A stretch of 64,000 bases of DNA from positions 62,001-126,000 of the forward strand of contig JAMYWO010000045.1 in assembly GCA_024220525.1 (NCBI GenBank). The letters run 5' to 3'. Every line of letters begins with the position of its first letter. Positions within the stretch are counted from its first letter, which is position 1. This DNA comes from Cochliopodium minus. Lineage: Eukaryota; Discosea; Himatismenida; Cochliopodiidae. The position numbers and the translations under genes were made by a program. Below the pieces are notes generated by a model that was given only the letters and a program-made list of their open reading frames with translations, was not told the DNA's origin and did not search any database. This document shows, piece after piece, positions 1-11,979 of this stretch.

Positions 1-435
1 TTAAATAAATATTTACCATTTTCCCATTTGTTTGTGAAAAACCTGTAAATCATTATTATAAACATGATATACACCACTATTAGTATTTTCTTTGATTTCC
101 TAAAATAATAAATGAACATTCTTCAAAAATATTTGTTTATTGACATTACACAGCAGAAAATAATTTCATTTCTTATGAAATATTAAATAATAAGACTCAG
201 AGTTATTTTTAAAATGGAAGAAAATGATTTGATATCTTTTTTAATTTTTATCCTTTTTTTTTATTTAATTTGATTTTGATGAAAATAAAATTAAAAAAAA
301 ATAATTAGGTGAGAAACATCAGAAAATTTTTAAAAGATAGAAAAATATCTTAACAAAGTAAAACAAAGAATTTATTGTTACTCATAAATTAATTTATTTT
401 AAAAAAAAAAGTTTTTGTTTGAGAAAGTTTGTATC

Positions 436-1253
436 TTATAATTGCGGAACTTCATCACTAGGCCCATTATTTAATTGCTCATAAATACTGACCAACTTGT
501 CGTCACCAGCTGCAGCCTTCAAGATCCATGACCCGAACACGTGTTCCACATATTTTTTTATTTTTTCTGGATCGTTTTGATCGTTTTTAATTGCTTCTTC
601 TGATGCTTTTCTAATAATTTTTTCCTTTTAAAAAAATAATTTAATTTATTTTTTAATTTTATCAGAATATTTTTTGTTTTGATTCTTTTTTTTTATTTAT
701 TTTTTTTTTTTACTCCTAAAACAGACCATGGTGGTTTATTGAAATTTTCTCCAAACTCAACAGAAAAGGACATCTCCATATTTTCTGCTAATGCAACAGC
801 CTTTTTTTTTTTTTCGTTTTAAAAATTAGATTTTTTTTTTTAGAAAGAGAAATTATGTTTGATGGGATAAAGAAATCATTTGTTTATAATATCATTTGAT
901 GTTTTCAATTATATTAATCTTATATTGTATATCTATATCTCCTTCCATATTATCAACCATCAAAAAAATAAAATTATGTATATTTTTTTTTGATTTACCA
1001 ATTCATTCAATGTGCTTTCGAACATCTCTTGAACAGCATCGCATATCCCTCTTTTTGTAGTTTTTATATTTAATACAGATTCTAGATTTTGGCACTGACA
1101 AACAAAAATAATAATTTAAAATTGATTATTGGTGATATCTTCGATTTATTTTACCATACTGAATGATTTTTCTCCAAATTCAAAAATTACATCATCTCCC
1201 TTTACCACAAATAAATATAAAAAGAAAAAGATGAATAAAAATTTCATTTTCAT
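436..1253 (-). CDS. small secreted protein, unknown function
   Basis: Four exons on the minus strand (1253-1155, 1094-999, 800-714, 624-436), all phase 0, give 156 residues. The start MKMKFLFIFFFLYLF is a clear signal peptide ending near VVKG, so the protein is probably secreted or enters the ER. The mature part has two short similar stretches, DVIFEFGEKSF and MSFSVEFGENF, on different exons, which may be an old internal duplication. Only two cysteines are seen (CQNLESV and RGICDAV). The 198-nt intron between exons 2 and 3 could hide another short exon. I recognise no family. Splice sites are GT-AG and the stop follows VPQL. Sure of the gene, not of its job. Confidence 0.6.
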
Positions 1254-2499
1254 TTTTTTTTTTTTTTTATTTAAAAAAGTGAGTCATTGTTATGTTTCAT
1301 AATAGGATGGAAATGATATTGTAATCAATAATCAATTTTATATTTCCTATTTCAAGCAGAAATTTGATTTTGATCCAAATTTCAAATTTTTAATATCTCA
1401 TACGTTTCTCCTTTTTAATCACTGTTTCATAAAATCTTTGTGAAACAACAGCGATGATTAGAAAGTAATCATTTTCAAAGTTTTTTTTTGATAAAGAATT
1501 TAAAAATTTTTAAAAGTTTATTACCAATATCTTTTTTGCTGTTCTTTCATTAAATAAACCTCTTATTCTTTAGGACTATCTTCTTTAAAGATCAATTTTA
1601 TTTGCTAATCACTTTTATTTTAACAAAATAATCATTAAATTTTTGATTATTTTAGAGGCAAATATAATGGGATGAACCTAGTTTCTATGAAAGAAGATTT
1701 GTTCATGATACCTTTTAAATTAATCAAGCAAGCACGACATTTAATATCGTAAACCAACATAAATCCTGTTTCCTTTTCTCAACTGATCTCCATAGAAAAT
1801 CTAGATATACTACAATTTTTTAAAAGCGGAGTAAACTTAAAAATGAAATTCTTTTCTTTCATCTTTTATTTTCAAATTTACCTCTTCCCCTTTAATATTC
1901 AATGAAAATGTATTATTTTTTTTCTTTAGATTCATCAAACTGTTTAAATTAAAAATTTGGATTAATATTTATTATAAGACCTTGAATGAATTCACCATCT
2001 TTGAATACTTTCAATGCTTATTTTCTTTGTTTTTGAGAGATTTTTGGTTAATAATTTCAAATATATCAAATTTTAATTAAGTTAAATTCTTTGAAAATCG
2101 ATTATATACCTTTTTGAAATTAAACCACATCCTGATGAAACCATTAAATCAAAATCATAACTTTTTAAAGTATTAAAAATATTCACCTTACCAAGAAGAT
2201 CAAAATGTAACCAAATTCATGAATATCTGGCTAATTTTACTTCAAAATGAGGGCAATAAACCTTTAAATTTAAATCACAAATGGAAATTTACCTTCTCCT
2301 ATAATTTAAAATCAGTTCAATTTGAACAATAAAACATGAAAATTGAAAGAAAATCACTTTGTTTTCTGAAATTATATGAAATTTTTTTCAAATTTAAATC
2401 AAATTTCAGCAAAATAATTTTTCAATATTTTTTTTTCCTTTCAAATTTATAAATAATAATTAAAAAAAAGAAAGAAACACAAATTTTAATAAAGATCAA
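1254..2499. other. AT-rich intergenic region, no gene seen
   Basis: About 1.2 kb between the divergent secreted-protein and universal-stress-protein genes. It holds A/T runs and short stop-filled frames. I found no RNA gene, repeat family or exon chain. It must contain both promoters, but I can point to no motif. Confidence 0.5.
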
Positions 2500-3641
2500 A
2501 TGGATAATTTTGTTGAAAAAAAAGCAAACAAATGGATAATTCCTGTTGTATGAATTCCTTAATTTTCCTGACTTCAAATCAATAAATTTTTTTAAAGGAT
2601 AATTCTCATAATTCTGTATGTGCATTGAATTTTGCAATAGATAGAATAGACAAAGAAAATGATATTGTATATTTGATTACAGCTGTTGAAGGTTTAAAAT
2701 AAAAATTTTATTTATCAACGAAATAACAATATTAAAATTTAAATTTCATCAACAGAGGAAACACCAAGAGCATTCATGTATGGAGCAGTAGTAGCATTAG
2801 AAGTGATGAAGGAAATACAATCTGAAAAAGAGAAAGCAGGGAGATCTTTGCTGTATAAAAACGCAAGAATCCTCAAAAATCATAATGTGAAGCATATAAG
2901 ACTATTGATGTCAGTAACAAATGAAGTAGGAGATCTAATTTGTAAGAAATTTTCTTTTTTTAGAGTGTATTCCCTTTTTCTAAATGATTATTTTAAAGGC
3001 CAAGCTGTTGATAAACACAACATCGACTTTTGTTGCATTGGCAGAAGGGGTTTGGGTAAGTTGAAGAGATTGTTTGTCGGATCCACTTCAAGCTATGTCG
3101 TCCAACATGCCAACTGCGATGTGTTCGTGGTGAAGGGAGAGCATGGACCTGAAGAAATCCATGATATTAACGAAAAAACTGTTAAAAAATTGGAAGGTAA
3201 AAAAAAAAAAAAAGATTCACAGAATTAATGAGAAATTTCATTCAAATAATATTTTTTTTTTTTATTTTTTTGCTTTATACAAATATCACCCAAAGATAAT
3301 ATAAATGTTATTTATCATTCATCAATTATCAATTAGAAATTGAAAGAATAAGAAGAATTGAAGAGAACGAACAATCTTTGAAAAACGAAGAGGAAAGAAG
3401 AAAGTTTGAATCTCACATCAACAAAAACATTAGCATCATTGAAGAGGAAAAGGAGAGAAGAAGAAGAATGGAAGAGGAGGAGAAGCTAAGTGAAGAGAAC
3501 AGAAAGCCCAATTCTTCTATTGGAAAGTTGATGGAAGAGGAGATAAACAAGAGATTCCAAGAAAATAAAAAGTTGCAAGAAGAACACAAGAACATGGAAA
3601 ATGATCACAACATTGAACTCTTTCATTTGGAAAATAAATAA
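2500..3641 (+). CDS. universal stress protein (UspA fold) with C-terminal coiled coil
   Basis: Five exons (2500-2547, 2598-2691, 2756-2941, 2999-3196, 3337-3641) give 276 residues. The N-terminal KWIIPVDNSHNSVCALNFA matches the UspA opening, where a VDGS-type loop contacts nucleotide. The late motif IGRRGLGKLKRLFVGSTSS followed by VVQHANCDVFVVK is the classic ATP-binding glycine loop (G-x2-G-x9-G-S/T). After the domain comes about 100 residues of Glu/Arg/Lys-rich helix, probably a dimerising coiled coil, which typical short USPs lack. Intron 3 (2942-2998, 57 nt) is a multiple of three with no in-frame stop, so retention would add 19 residues. The ATG at 2500 was chosen because its exon supplies the first beta strand. 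Confidence 0.88.
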
Positions 3642-3745
3642 TTTATTAAATATTTGTTTAAAAATTGGATTTATTTTTAATTTTGTTCAAAAAAAAAACT
3701 TTTTTTAGTTACAAAACTTTTTTAAATTTATTTAAATTATTGTTC

Positions 3746-5457
3746 TCAAAAAGGAGTTAATGAAGGAGCCAAAGTTGGAAGAACAGTAGGAGTAACGACA
3801 GCAGCAGGAAACTTGAACAAGTACAACTTGAAAGCAAGAGCCAAACCAACAGAGCACAAGGCCATAGGAACGATCAAAGCCATCAAAGCATTGGAATGGG
3901 GTTTAATGATAAAAACAAAGTTAACAACAAGAAAACTAGTAGAAATCACACAACCAGCCATAATTAAAATCCAAGATAACCAACTTAATTTTCCAACCGC
4001 AACAAGAGTTATGACCTTAAACAAAAGATATAAAAGATTGAAAAAAAACAAATGAAATTTTTTTTTTTTTACAGAGATTGGAAGGTAAATAAACAAAGAG
4101 TAGCCATATGTACAATAAAATTGAACAAGGGAAATTGGAATTTTCTTGCAACGAAAAACTATCCAAAATATCACAGGAAGAAGACCCACATATCCATATA
4201 CAACAATAGTAGCCCTAAAAGAGGAAAAGAATTGAGGATAATTCAAAGAATTAAATTGAATTTATTGAACTTAGATTGTTTGTTCACAATTTAATCATCT
4301 CAATTTAATTTAATCAAATTTCATATCTTGGCAAAAGATACATTATGATCAAATAATCTTAATAAAAATTAGTTTAAGTTCATTTATTTGACAAAATTTG
4401 ATTATTAAATCCATTAAATCTTGTCAAATAAGGAATAAGATAACATGTTATAATGTTATAAAACCAATTAATTGAAATATAAAGAATATCAAATTTGTAA
4501 ATAAAGAGGATTGATGTAGGATATTTTTGAAAAGAGGTATTATTAGAATTTACCATGGCAATTTTTGAAGATCAGGAGCCCAATTATCGGAATTATGTTG
4601 AATCAAAGCAGTGAAATAATTCTCCAAATTGCTACTTACAGTCATCAAGAAGATAAGGGAGGTAGAAATCCAAAAGGTACCCCAAAGATCAGGATTATCC
4701 TTGATATGTTGGAAGAATTTGGAAGTGAAGGGCCAAATGGCAAAGAGAACCCTTGTCAAAACTTCTTTGGAGTCAACATTGAAATAGGGTTGATAATATT
4801 CTGCTTCGTAAAATGAAGCATTTCCTGGATTTGTTTGTGTTTGTTCTTGTGGTTTGTCTTCTTCCATGAAGATTTTCTCTTCAGTTGTATTATAGACTAT
4901 ATTTGTTTGAATTAGTTATATTAGAACCATTTATTTTTTTGAAGATATTTAATTTTATGGAAGATATCCTCAATATATACTTTATTTTTTGAATATACTG
5001 TTATAAACTTATATTTCAAGTTTGTTTTTTGAGTATTTGTTTGATTATAATTCTTTTTAACTGATATTTGAGGTATATTTCAATGAATTGTGATTATATA
5101 GTCCCAAATTAAATTTTCATCAAAATATTTTTTTTTTTTACCTGGTTCGTTATTTGGTGGAATGTAAGTGTTATTGTTGTAATTATTATTATTATTGTTA
5201 TTGCTATCATTGTAGAAATCATTATGCTCATCTTGGAAATCTAAAAAATGGATTTTGTAAATAATTGATTATTTGATGTTGATAATATTTTTTTACCATG
5301 AAATTCAAGATTTGGAGTATTATTATTTTGAGGTGCATGAGAATCATCCTATCAATTTTATGAAGATATAAAAAAAAAATTTTAATATATCAAATGATAC
5401 CTTAATATTAATATTGTTTTCTAATAAATCTCCATCATCATAAAAATTGTTATTCAT
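3746..5457 (-). CDS. YIPF1/YIPF2-like Yip1-domain Golgi membrane protein
   Basis: Six exons (5457-5401, 5348-5297, 5240-5142, 4896-4554, 4214-4073, 4015-3746) give 320 residues. Residues 1 to about 100 are an Asn/Asp-rich cytosolic tail. Then follow the family marks EYYQPYFNVDSKEVL, NPDLWGTFWI and YGYSLFIYLPIS and five hydrophobic segments, ending in a Pro/Thr-rich tail. Yip1-domain proteins sit in Golgi membranes and bind Rab GTPases in vesicle traffic. The intron at 4072-4016 is 57 nt and stop-free. The longer upstream ATG at 5532 is in frame but gives a lysine-rich lead unlike the family, so I prefer 5457. Exons 1 to 3 rest on splice logic, not similarity. Confidence 0.88.
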
Positions 5458-6132
5458 TTTTCTCTTTATAACTATAAATAACCCTTTTTTTTTGATAATT
5501 TTTAATATATTTTTGAAATAAAATTTTTTCACCTTTTAATTTTCAATGAAAAAAATTCAGAGATTATTGATTCAAAATCACTTTATGATATCAATGAGAA
5601 CTATTTGAAAAAGAAAAGGAATCATATTTTTCTCAAAAAAAAATGAATTATTCAAATTTCAAAAGGAATTAAAAAGATATTAAAAAAAGGAATATTTCAT
5701 AGAATGCTGGATGAGGAAAGGAATCTAAATGATATTGATCAACATAATTTGTTTGAAAGTATTTAATATCTTTATTTTCTTTATTTCCTTCTTTATTTGG
5801 GATTAAAATTTAGGTCTTTTCCAAAATTTTGAAAGATACATCTTTATTCTTTTGGAAGGGAGGAATTAAGAATTTATAGAAAATCCTTTTGATATAGAGG
5901 AGATGTCAGTTTATAAGGAGAGTATAAATTGAAAATATTAACAGTATATATTTTTTTTATTTATTTATTTTTTAACAAAGTGATGTAAATAAATTAAAAA
6001 AAAAAAAAGAATATATAAACAGTATATATTTTCCATTCTTCTTCAAATATAAAAAGGTAATCTTATCTATTCAATCAAAATCAGATTATTTTTAAAATTA
6101 TATACGAAATAATTTCAAATTTAAAAAGTATA
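5458..6132. other. AT-rich divergent intergenic region
   Basis: Lies between the divergently transcribed YIPF gene and the giant coiled-coil gene. No exon chain, RNA gene or clear repeat seen. A short direct echo, AACAGTATATATTTT, occurs at about 5940 and about 6018. Confidence 0.45.
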
Positions 6133-9100
6133 ATGGACACAAATGATACTGCAGATAAAATTCTTTCAATATTTGAAAGAGGATGCAAAGAAATTACAAA
6201 TAGAATAAATACATTATTGCAATTATTGAAGAAAATAGGAGATAATCATGAACAAAATGAAAAACTCAAAGAAGAATATACACCATTATTGAAAGAGATA
6301 TCTTCATTCTCAAATTCTATATTAAAAAGTTCGAAATATACAGAATTGAGCGAAATAATAGATCCAACCTTTTCATTATCAAAAGCACTGATAGAATTTT
6401 TAGTGAGTGTTGATAAAAATTTGCAAGAATCATCATCCGAGGAATCATTGAAGCAATTGAATGAGAATAGAGGGATAGTAGAAAAACATATAAATGTTGT
6501 TCTGGAAGAAGCAAATAAGATGCCGAAATTTCTACATATAGAGGAAGTATCACATAGATTAATATTCACTCTCTTAAAATTGAATATCTCGATAGAGAAG
6601 CAAGATAATAATCTATTCAAGAAGAGAGAAAAGAAATCAGTGATCTTTCTATCTCAAATCATCAAACATTCCAAAATGAATCAATATGAAGCTGTAACCA
6701 ACGATATCTTCAAAGCATCTCAAGATCTCGTAAAGTCTGGGAGGCTCGCAGTAGCAGATAAAGATTCATTTCCAGAATTCACCAATGTATTTAAAAACTT
6801 GATTGTTCTCACGGAGAAGTTTCTTGAACATGTAAAAAACGATAAAAAAAAGCAAGAAACCTCTGAAAAGAACCTCAAAAAAAGACTTCAAAGCAAACCT
6901 AGCACCAATAATCTAAACGATGAGTCAAACCGTGAAAAGAAGGAGCAGATCTCCAATACACTAACAGAGTGGTTCGGACAAGAAGCACAGACAGCGCTCA
7001 TACAAAAAAAAGGGGACAACAAATTGAGAAAAAAAAGCTCCTCATTTTTCACTTTTGGGAAGAAGAAAGGAAAAGTAACAAAGACAGAATTACTTTTGAA
7101 AGAACAACAGGAGAAGCAAGCTCAAGAACTAGAGGAGAGAAGACAGAACAAAGAAAAAGAAAGGGCTATCCGACTCAATTTGGCCAAAAAAGCAAGAGAA
7201 AAGAAGGAGGAAGAGTCTAGAATAAAGAAAGAGAGCATCGAAAAAGAGTATGGTGTTCTTGAGAGGAGACTTTCTTTCATACATGAAGGAAGAGTAAAGG
7301 AAGCTTACCAAATGTCTAGTTCTCCTATACTTGATCCAAAGAAACAAAAAGCTATGATCGCAAGAGAAAAGAGACTTACTCAACAAATGAACGAAAAAGA
7401 CTCTAAGGAACTCAGAGAGAAACTAGAATCAATGAAGAATAAAAGAAACACAAGGACACTGAAACAACAAGAAGTTAACGAAATCAAAGAAAAGCTAGAT
7501 CAGTCTGAAAACGAAAGATTGGAGCAAGAAAAGAGGGAAAAAGAGAAAGAAAGGCTGCAACAAGAAAGGAGAGAAAGATACGAAAAAGAAAACCAAGAAA
7601 AGCTAGAGCAAGAAAGACTCCAAAGAGAAAAACTAGAAAAAGAAAAGCTAGAGAAAGAAAATCAGGAAAGAGAACGACAAGAACAAGAAAGAAGAGAAAG
7701 AGAAAGGATAGAACAAGAGAAATCGGAGAAACTTGAGAGAGAAAGACAAGAGCAAGAGAGACAGGAAAGATTAAGAAAGGAAAAAGAAAGGTTGGAGAGA
7801 GAAAGAGAGGAAAGAGAACGCATCGAAAAGCAGAGAGCTGAGAAAGAAAGACAAGAATTCGAAAGAATAGAAAGGGAGAAGAGGGAGAGGGAAAGACTTG
7901 AAAAAGAAAAATTAGAAAAGCTTGAGAGGGAGAGACAAGAAAGAGAAAGGTTAGAGAAAGAAAGACTGGAAAAGCTTGAAAGAGAAAGACTCGAAAAAGA
8001 AAGATTAGAGAAAGAAAAGTTTGAGAGACTTGAGAAAGAAAGAATAGAAAGAGAAAGATTAGAAAAGCTGAGATTAGAACAAGAAAGAGTCGAAAAGCTT
8101 GAAAGAGAGAAGTTAGAGAGGGAAAGACTAGAAAAAGAAAGATTGGAGCAAGAAAGGCTCGAAAAAGAGTACCAAAGACTCGAAAAAGAAGAAAAGGAAA
8201 GAAGGGAGAAGGAAAGACTTGAAAGATTACAAAAAGAGAGGTTAGAAAGAGAAAGGCTCGAAAGGGAGAGAATAGAAAAGGAAAGATTAGAGAGGGAAAG
8301 AAGAGAAAAGTTGGAGAGGGAAAGATTAGAAAAGGAGAGACAAGAGAGGGAAAGGCTTGAAAAGGAAAGACAAGAGAGACTCGAGAGGGAAAGACAAGAG
8401 AAGGAAAGAATCGAGAGGGAGAGACAAGAAAGAATGGAGAGGGAAAGACTCGAAAGAGAAAGAATTGAGAAAGAAAGAGTTGAAAGGGAAAGACTTGAGA
8501 GATTAGAAAGGGAAAGAATCGAAAAGGAGAGGCTTGAAAGAGAAAGAGTTGAGAAAGAGAGAGTAGAGAGGGAAAAACTTGAAAGACTCGAAAGAGAACG
8601 CCTCGAAAAAGAAAGACAAGAAAAGGAGAGGATCGAAAGAGAAAGGAGAGAAAGAGAAAGAATAGAGAAAGAAAGGTTGGAGAAAGAAAGATTAGAAAAG
8701 GAGAGACTAGAGAAAGAAAGGTTACTGAAAGAGAGACTCGAGAAAGAAAGACTCGAATTGCAAAGAGTAGAAAAGGAAAGAGTAGAAAGGGAGAGGCTGG
8801 AGAAAGAAAGGTTAGAAAAAGAGAGACTAGAGAAAGAAAGGATCGAGAAAGAAAGGTTGGAGAAAGAAAGACTTGAAAAGCAAAGAATCGAAAAGGAAAG
8901 AATAGAGAAGGAAAAGTCGGAGAAACAAAGATTAGAAAACGAAAGGATCGAAAGGGAGAAAAAGGACAAAGAGAAGCTCGACAAGGAAAGAATCGAAAAG
9001 GAGAAAAAGCTCGAAAAGGAGAGACAAGAGAAAGAGAAAAAGGAGAAGGAGAGGCTCGAGAAGGAGAGAATAGAAAAAGAGAAGAAGCTTGAAAAGGAGA

Positions 9101-10002
9101 AGAAGAAATTGTTGGAGAAAGAAAAGAAGAGGTTAGAAAAAGAACAGAAGAAGACTCCGGAGATTGGCCACAAGCTTGTTGAAATTCCTAATGAGGAGAT
9201 TTTGGAGGAAATTCCCGATGAGGAGCCTTTGGCTTTGGTAAACTTGATCAAGGTTTGTGTTGATTGTGGAGAGGAAGGCGAGGACGCTTTTTGTGCCTCT
9301 TGTGGTGGAGGAATGGTAGAAGTAGAAGAAGATAAATTAAAAGCAAAACAAAAAGGTAGAAATTTTTTTCGTTTTATTTATTTTTTAAAAACTGTGTTAT
9401 ATTATTTTATTTATTTTTATTTTTAAAAATTAATTATGTTTTTTTTTTTAAAAAAAATTCATTTAATTTTATTTTTCTGAATAGTTTGCCTCGACTGTGG
9501 GCAAGAAGGAGAAGATGCTTTTTGTGCATCTTGTGGTGGAGAAATGATCAATCTCAACCAAAGAGAGTCACATATTCATCAAGTGGAAGATGACGAAATA
9601 AGAGAGGATGTCGGTAAACAGTTTTATTTTTTCAATTTTTTCAATTTTTTATTTTTTAAATTTATTTTTAATTATTTTTATTATATTTTTTTTTTTACTT
9701 TTTATTTTGTTTTTAATTTTTTTACTTTTTATTTTAATTTATTTTATAAATTTAAATTTTAATCTTTTTTAGAGTTTGTGTTGGTTTGTATTGATTGTGG
9801 GGAAGAAGGTACAGGAGAGAACTGTATCAGGTGTGGAGGAGAGTTGGTCGAGATCGAGGAGCAGGAGGTCGACATGGATATCTTGCAAGAAACCATCGAG
9901 CACAAAGACAAAGAAGTTGATGAGCTCTTGAAGAAGTATGGTGTCAAAGGAAAACAAAACGGGAACGGATCCAAATTAGATCAACTCCTAGAAGATGAGT
10001 AA
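6133..10002 (+). CDS. giant ER(L/I)EKER coiled-coil protein with three zinc ribbons
   Basis: Three exons (6133-9355, 9485-9613, 9773-10002) give 1193 residues. Residues 1 to about 250 are a non-repetitive helical domain. About 440 to 1010 is an almost pure Glu/Arg/Lys/Leu tract built from units like ERLEKE and ERQE, a predicted single very long charged helix. The C-terminus has three small zinc ribbons of form C-x2-C-x8-C-x2-[33 protein letters not shown] and [16 protein letters not shown]. Ribbon 1 ends exon 1; ribbons 2 and 3 each have their own exon, and all junctions share phase 1, so they look like exon duplications. The last is followed by an acidic helical tail. Function unknown; a cytoskeletal spacer is plausible. 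Confidence 0.85.
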
Positions 10003-10512
10003 AAATTACTTCAACTTTTTTTTTTTTTTTTTATAATATTTATTTTGTGTTTTTTAATTTACTTTTGATTTTATTTTCTATTTTATTTATCTGTTGTTTT
10101 TTAAAAGGATTATCTAATAAATGTTTATTTTACATGATTTTTTTATATTTATAAAATTTTTTTTCATGATATTTTTTATTTTTAGACATATACAAAATTT
10201 ACAACTTTGTTAGCGTATAATAATTTACAACTCTATTTATTTTTTAAAGTTTTTTTCTAATTTTTTTATTTTTTTACTTTTTTTACTTTTTTTGTTTTTT
10301 TATTTTTTTATTTTTTTATTTTTTTATTTTTTTATTTTTTTATTTTTTTATTTTTTTATTTTTTTATTTTTNATAATAAATAATAAATAATAAATAATAA
10401 ATAATAAATAATAAATAATAAATAATAAATAATAAATAATAAATAATAAGTAATAAATAATAAATAGTAAATAATAAATATTAAAATATTTATAAAATCA
10501 TTTTTTAAAAAG
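10003..10512. repeat. low-complexity tracts around an assembly gap at 10372
   Basis: After the coiled-coil gene the sequence falls into a T-rich tract with a repeated TTTTTTTA unit (about 10260-10371). One N at 10372 follows, then an ATAATAA/TAAATAA tract to about 10480 that ends in a splice acceptor at 10512. The left tract belongs to the previous gene's 3' flank. The right tract matches the intron start at 52429-52556, which places it inside the RasGAP gene. Confidence 0.85.
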
Positions 10513-11859
10513 GATGGTACCAAGTATGCCCACAAGGAAAAGAAAACGTAAAGGGAGACATTTACGCAATCTTCCAATACACCTCCGCACTTCGCTGCCA
10601 AAAGAATTTCCTCATCGCCGAAAAGAACCTCAACTTCCTCACCAAAATGTTCTCCTCATACAACTTCACCCTCCTCACCGCTCTCATCCGTATCGACGAC
10701 AACATGGATCTCCTTAATTCCGTCCTAAGATTTTTAAATTCCGAGCAAATTTATTTGAAATTTCTCCAAATTTTAATCGAAAAAGAAATTTTGGAAAACA
10801 CTACTAGTGAGCAACAAATTTTCAGACAGAATACTGTCACTACCAAGTTTATCGTTTCTTTTTTGAGACGTTTTGCTTTTGACTATTTGAAGGACACTAT
10901 TTTGCCCACTATTGAGCTCATTTCTTCTGCTCCTAATGGCTTTGAACTCAATCCCAACAAATTGCCCAAAGGTAAAAAATAAAAAATTATTTTTATTTAT
11001 TCGTTTTTTAATTTTTTATTTTTAATTATTTAATTTTTATCATTTTTATTCATTTTATTTTTTTTATTTATTTTTTTGGAAAATATTTTTTCATTATTTT
11101 AGGAGAAAAGTTAGAAGAGAATTTGAAAAAAGTGACATGTATTGTCGAAAAATGTTTTGTAGACATCATTAACTCCAAAAATAAGCTCCCCTCCAATATA
11201 GGAAAACTCCTCTCCATCATCGAATCTATTGTCAAAAAAAAGTTTCCAAACTCTTCTATCAAATCAGTTGGTGCAATCATATTTTTAAGTAAAAAAAAAA
11301 AATTTTTATTTTTTTAATTTAATTTTTTATTTAATTTAATTTTTTATTTAATTTAATTTTTTCAAAAAAGGATTTTTTGTTCCTGCTATCTCTATTCCCG
11401 ATAATTTTTTTGAGTTTAATGAAAAGTTGAGTGTTGAAGAGAGGAGAGCTGTCACTTTGGTCGCCAAAATCATCCAAAATGTTGCCAACGGAGTTTTGTT
11501 TGAAGGGAAAGAAATATACATGGAACCTTTTAATGGATGGTTACAAAAGAATCAGTCCACTTTAAATGAGTTTTTAGTTGCAATTTGTGTAAAAAAAAAT
11601 TCTTTTTTTTTAAATAATATTCTTATTTTTATTTTTTATTTTGTAGAAATCTGATTTCCTTAGAATGGATGATGTTGGAGAAATAATGAGCATAAAACAA
11701 AAAACTCAAGAGATTTCTTCTATCATAAAGTATATTCAGCCTGTATTCCCTGATTTGCTCAAATTTTGTAAGCAGAACCCTATTTTTGAGAACAACAGTG
11801 AACTCTTGTTGGAATTCATCAAAGATTTTCTAAACCTGAAAAAAATGTGTGAAGAATAA
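10513..11859 (+). CDS. RasGAP protein, 3' half (5' half at 50960-52428)
   Basis: Four exons (10513-10971, 11103-11288, 11371-11588, 11647-11859) encode the RasGAP domain, which speeds GTP hydrolysis by Ras. IFRQNTVTTKF carries the arginine finger (compare LFRxNSLATK), and FLRFFVPAI, split by an intron, is the FLR motif. The first residues, WYQVCPQGKENVKGDIYA, are the end of a C2 domain, so the protein is cut at its 5' side. The missing part is at 50960-52428: that piece ends in phase 1 after HEG and this one opens with the two bases completing that codon. Joined length is 1932 nt, 643 residues: C2, C2, RasGAP. No PH/Btk region follows, unlike RASAL1/RASA4. Confidence 0.93.
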
Positions 11860-11979
11860 AAATAAAAAAAACAAAAACAAAAATTAAATTATTTCCCAAT
11901 AAAGTTTTTTTTTAAATATTAATATTTTTCTTAATTTAAATACTTAATTTTTATTATTTTAAACATCTTTTAAACAATT

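Noticed and set aside
7662-9251. 529-codon open frame on the minus strand, rich in Ser, Leu and Phe
   Set aside because: It is the mirror of the E/R/K-rich repeat on the plus strand: purine-only codons give stop-free pyrimidine codons on the other strand. No start context, domain or splice logic.
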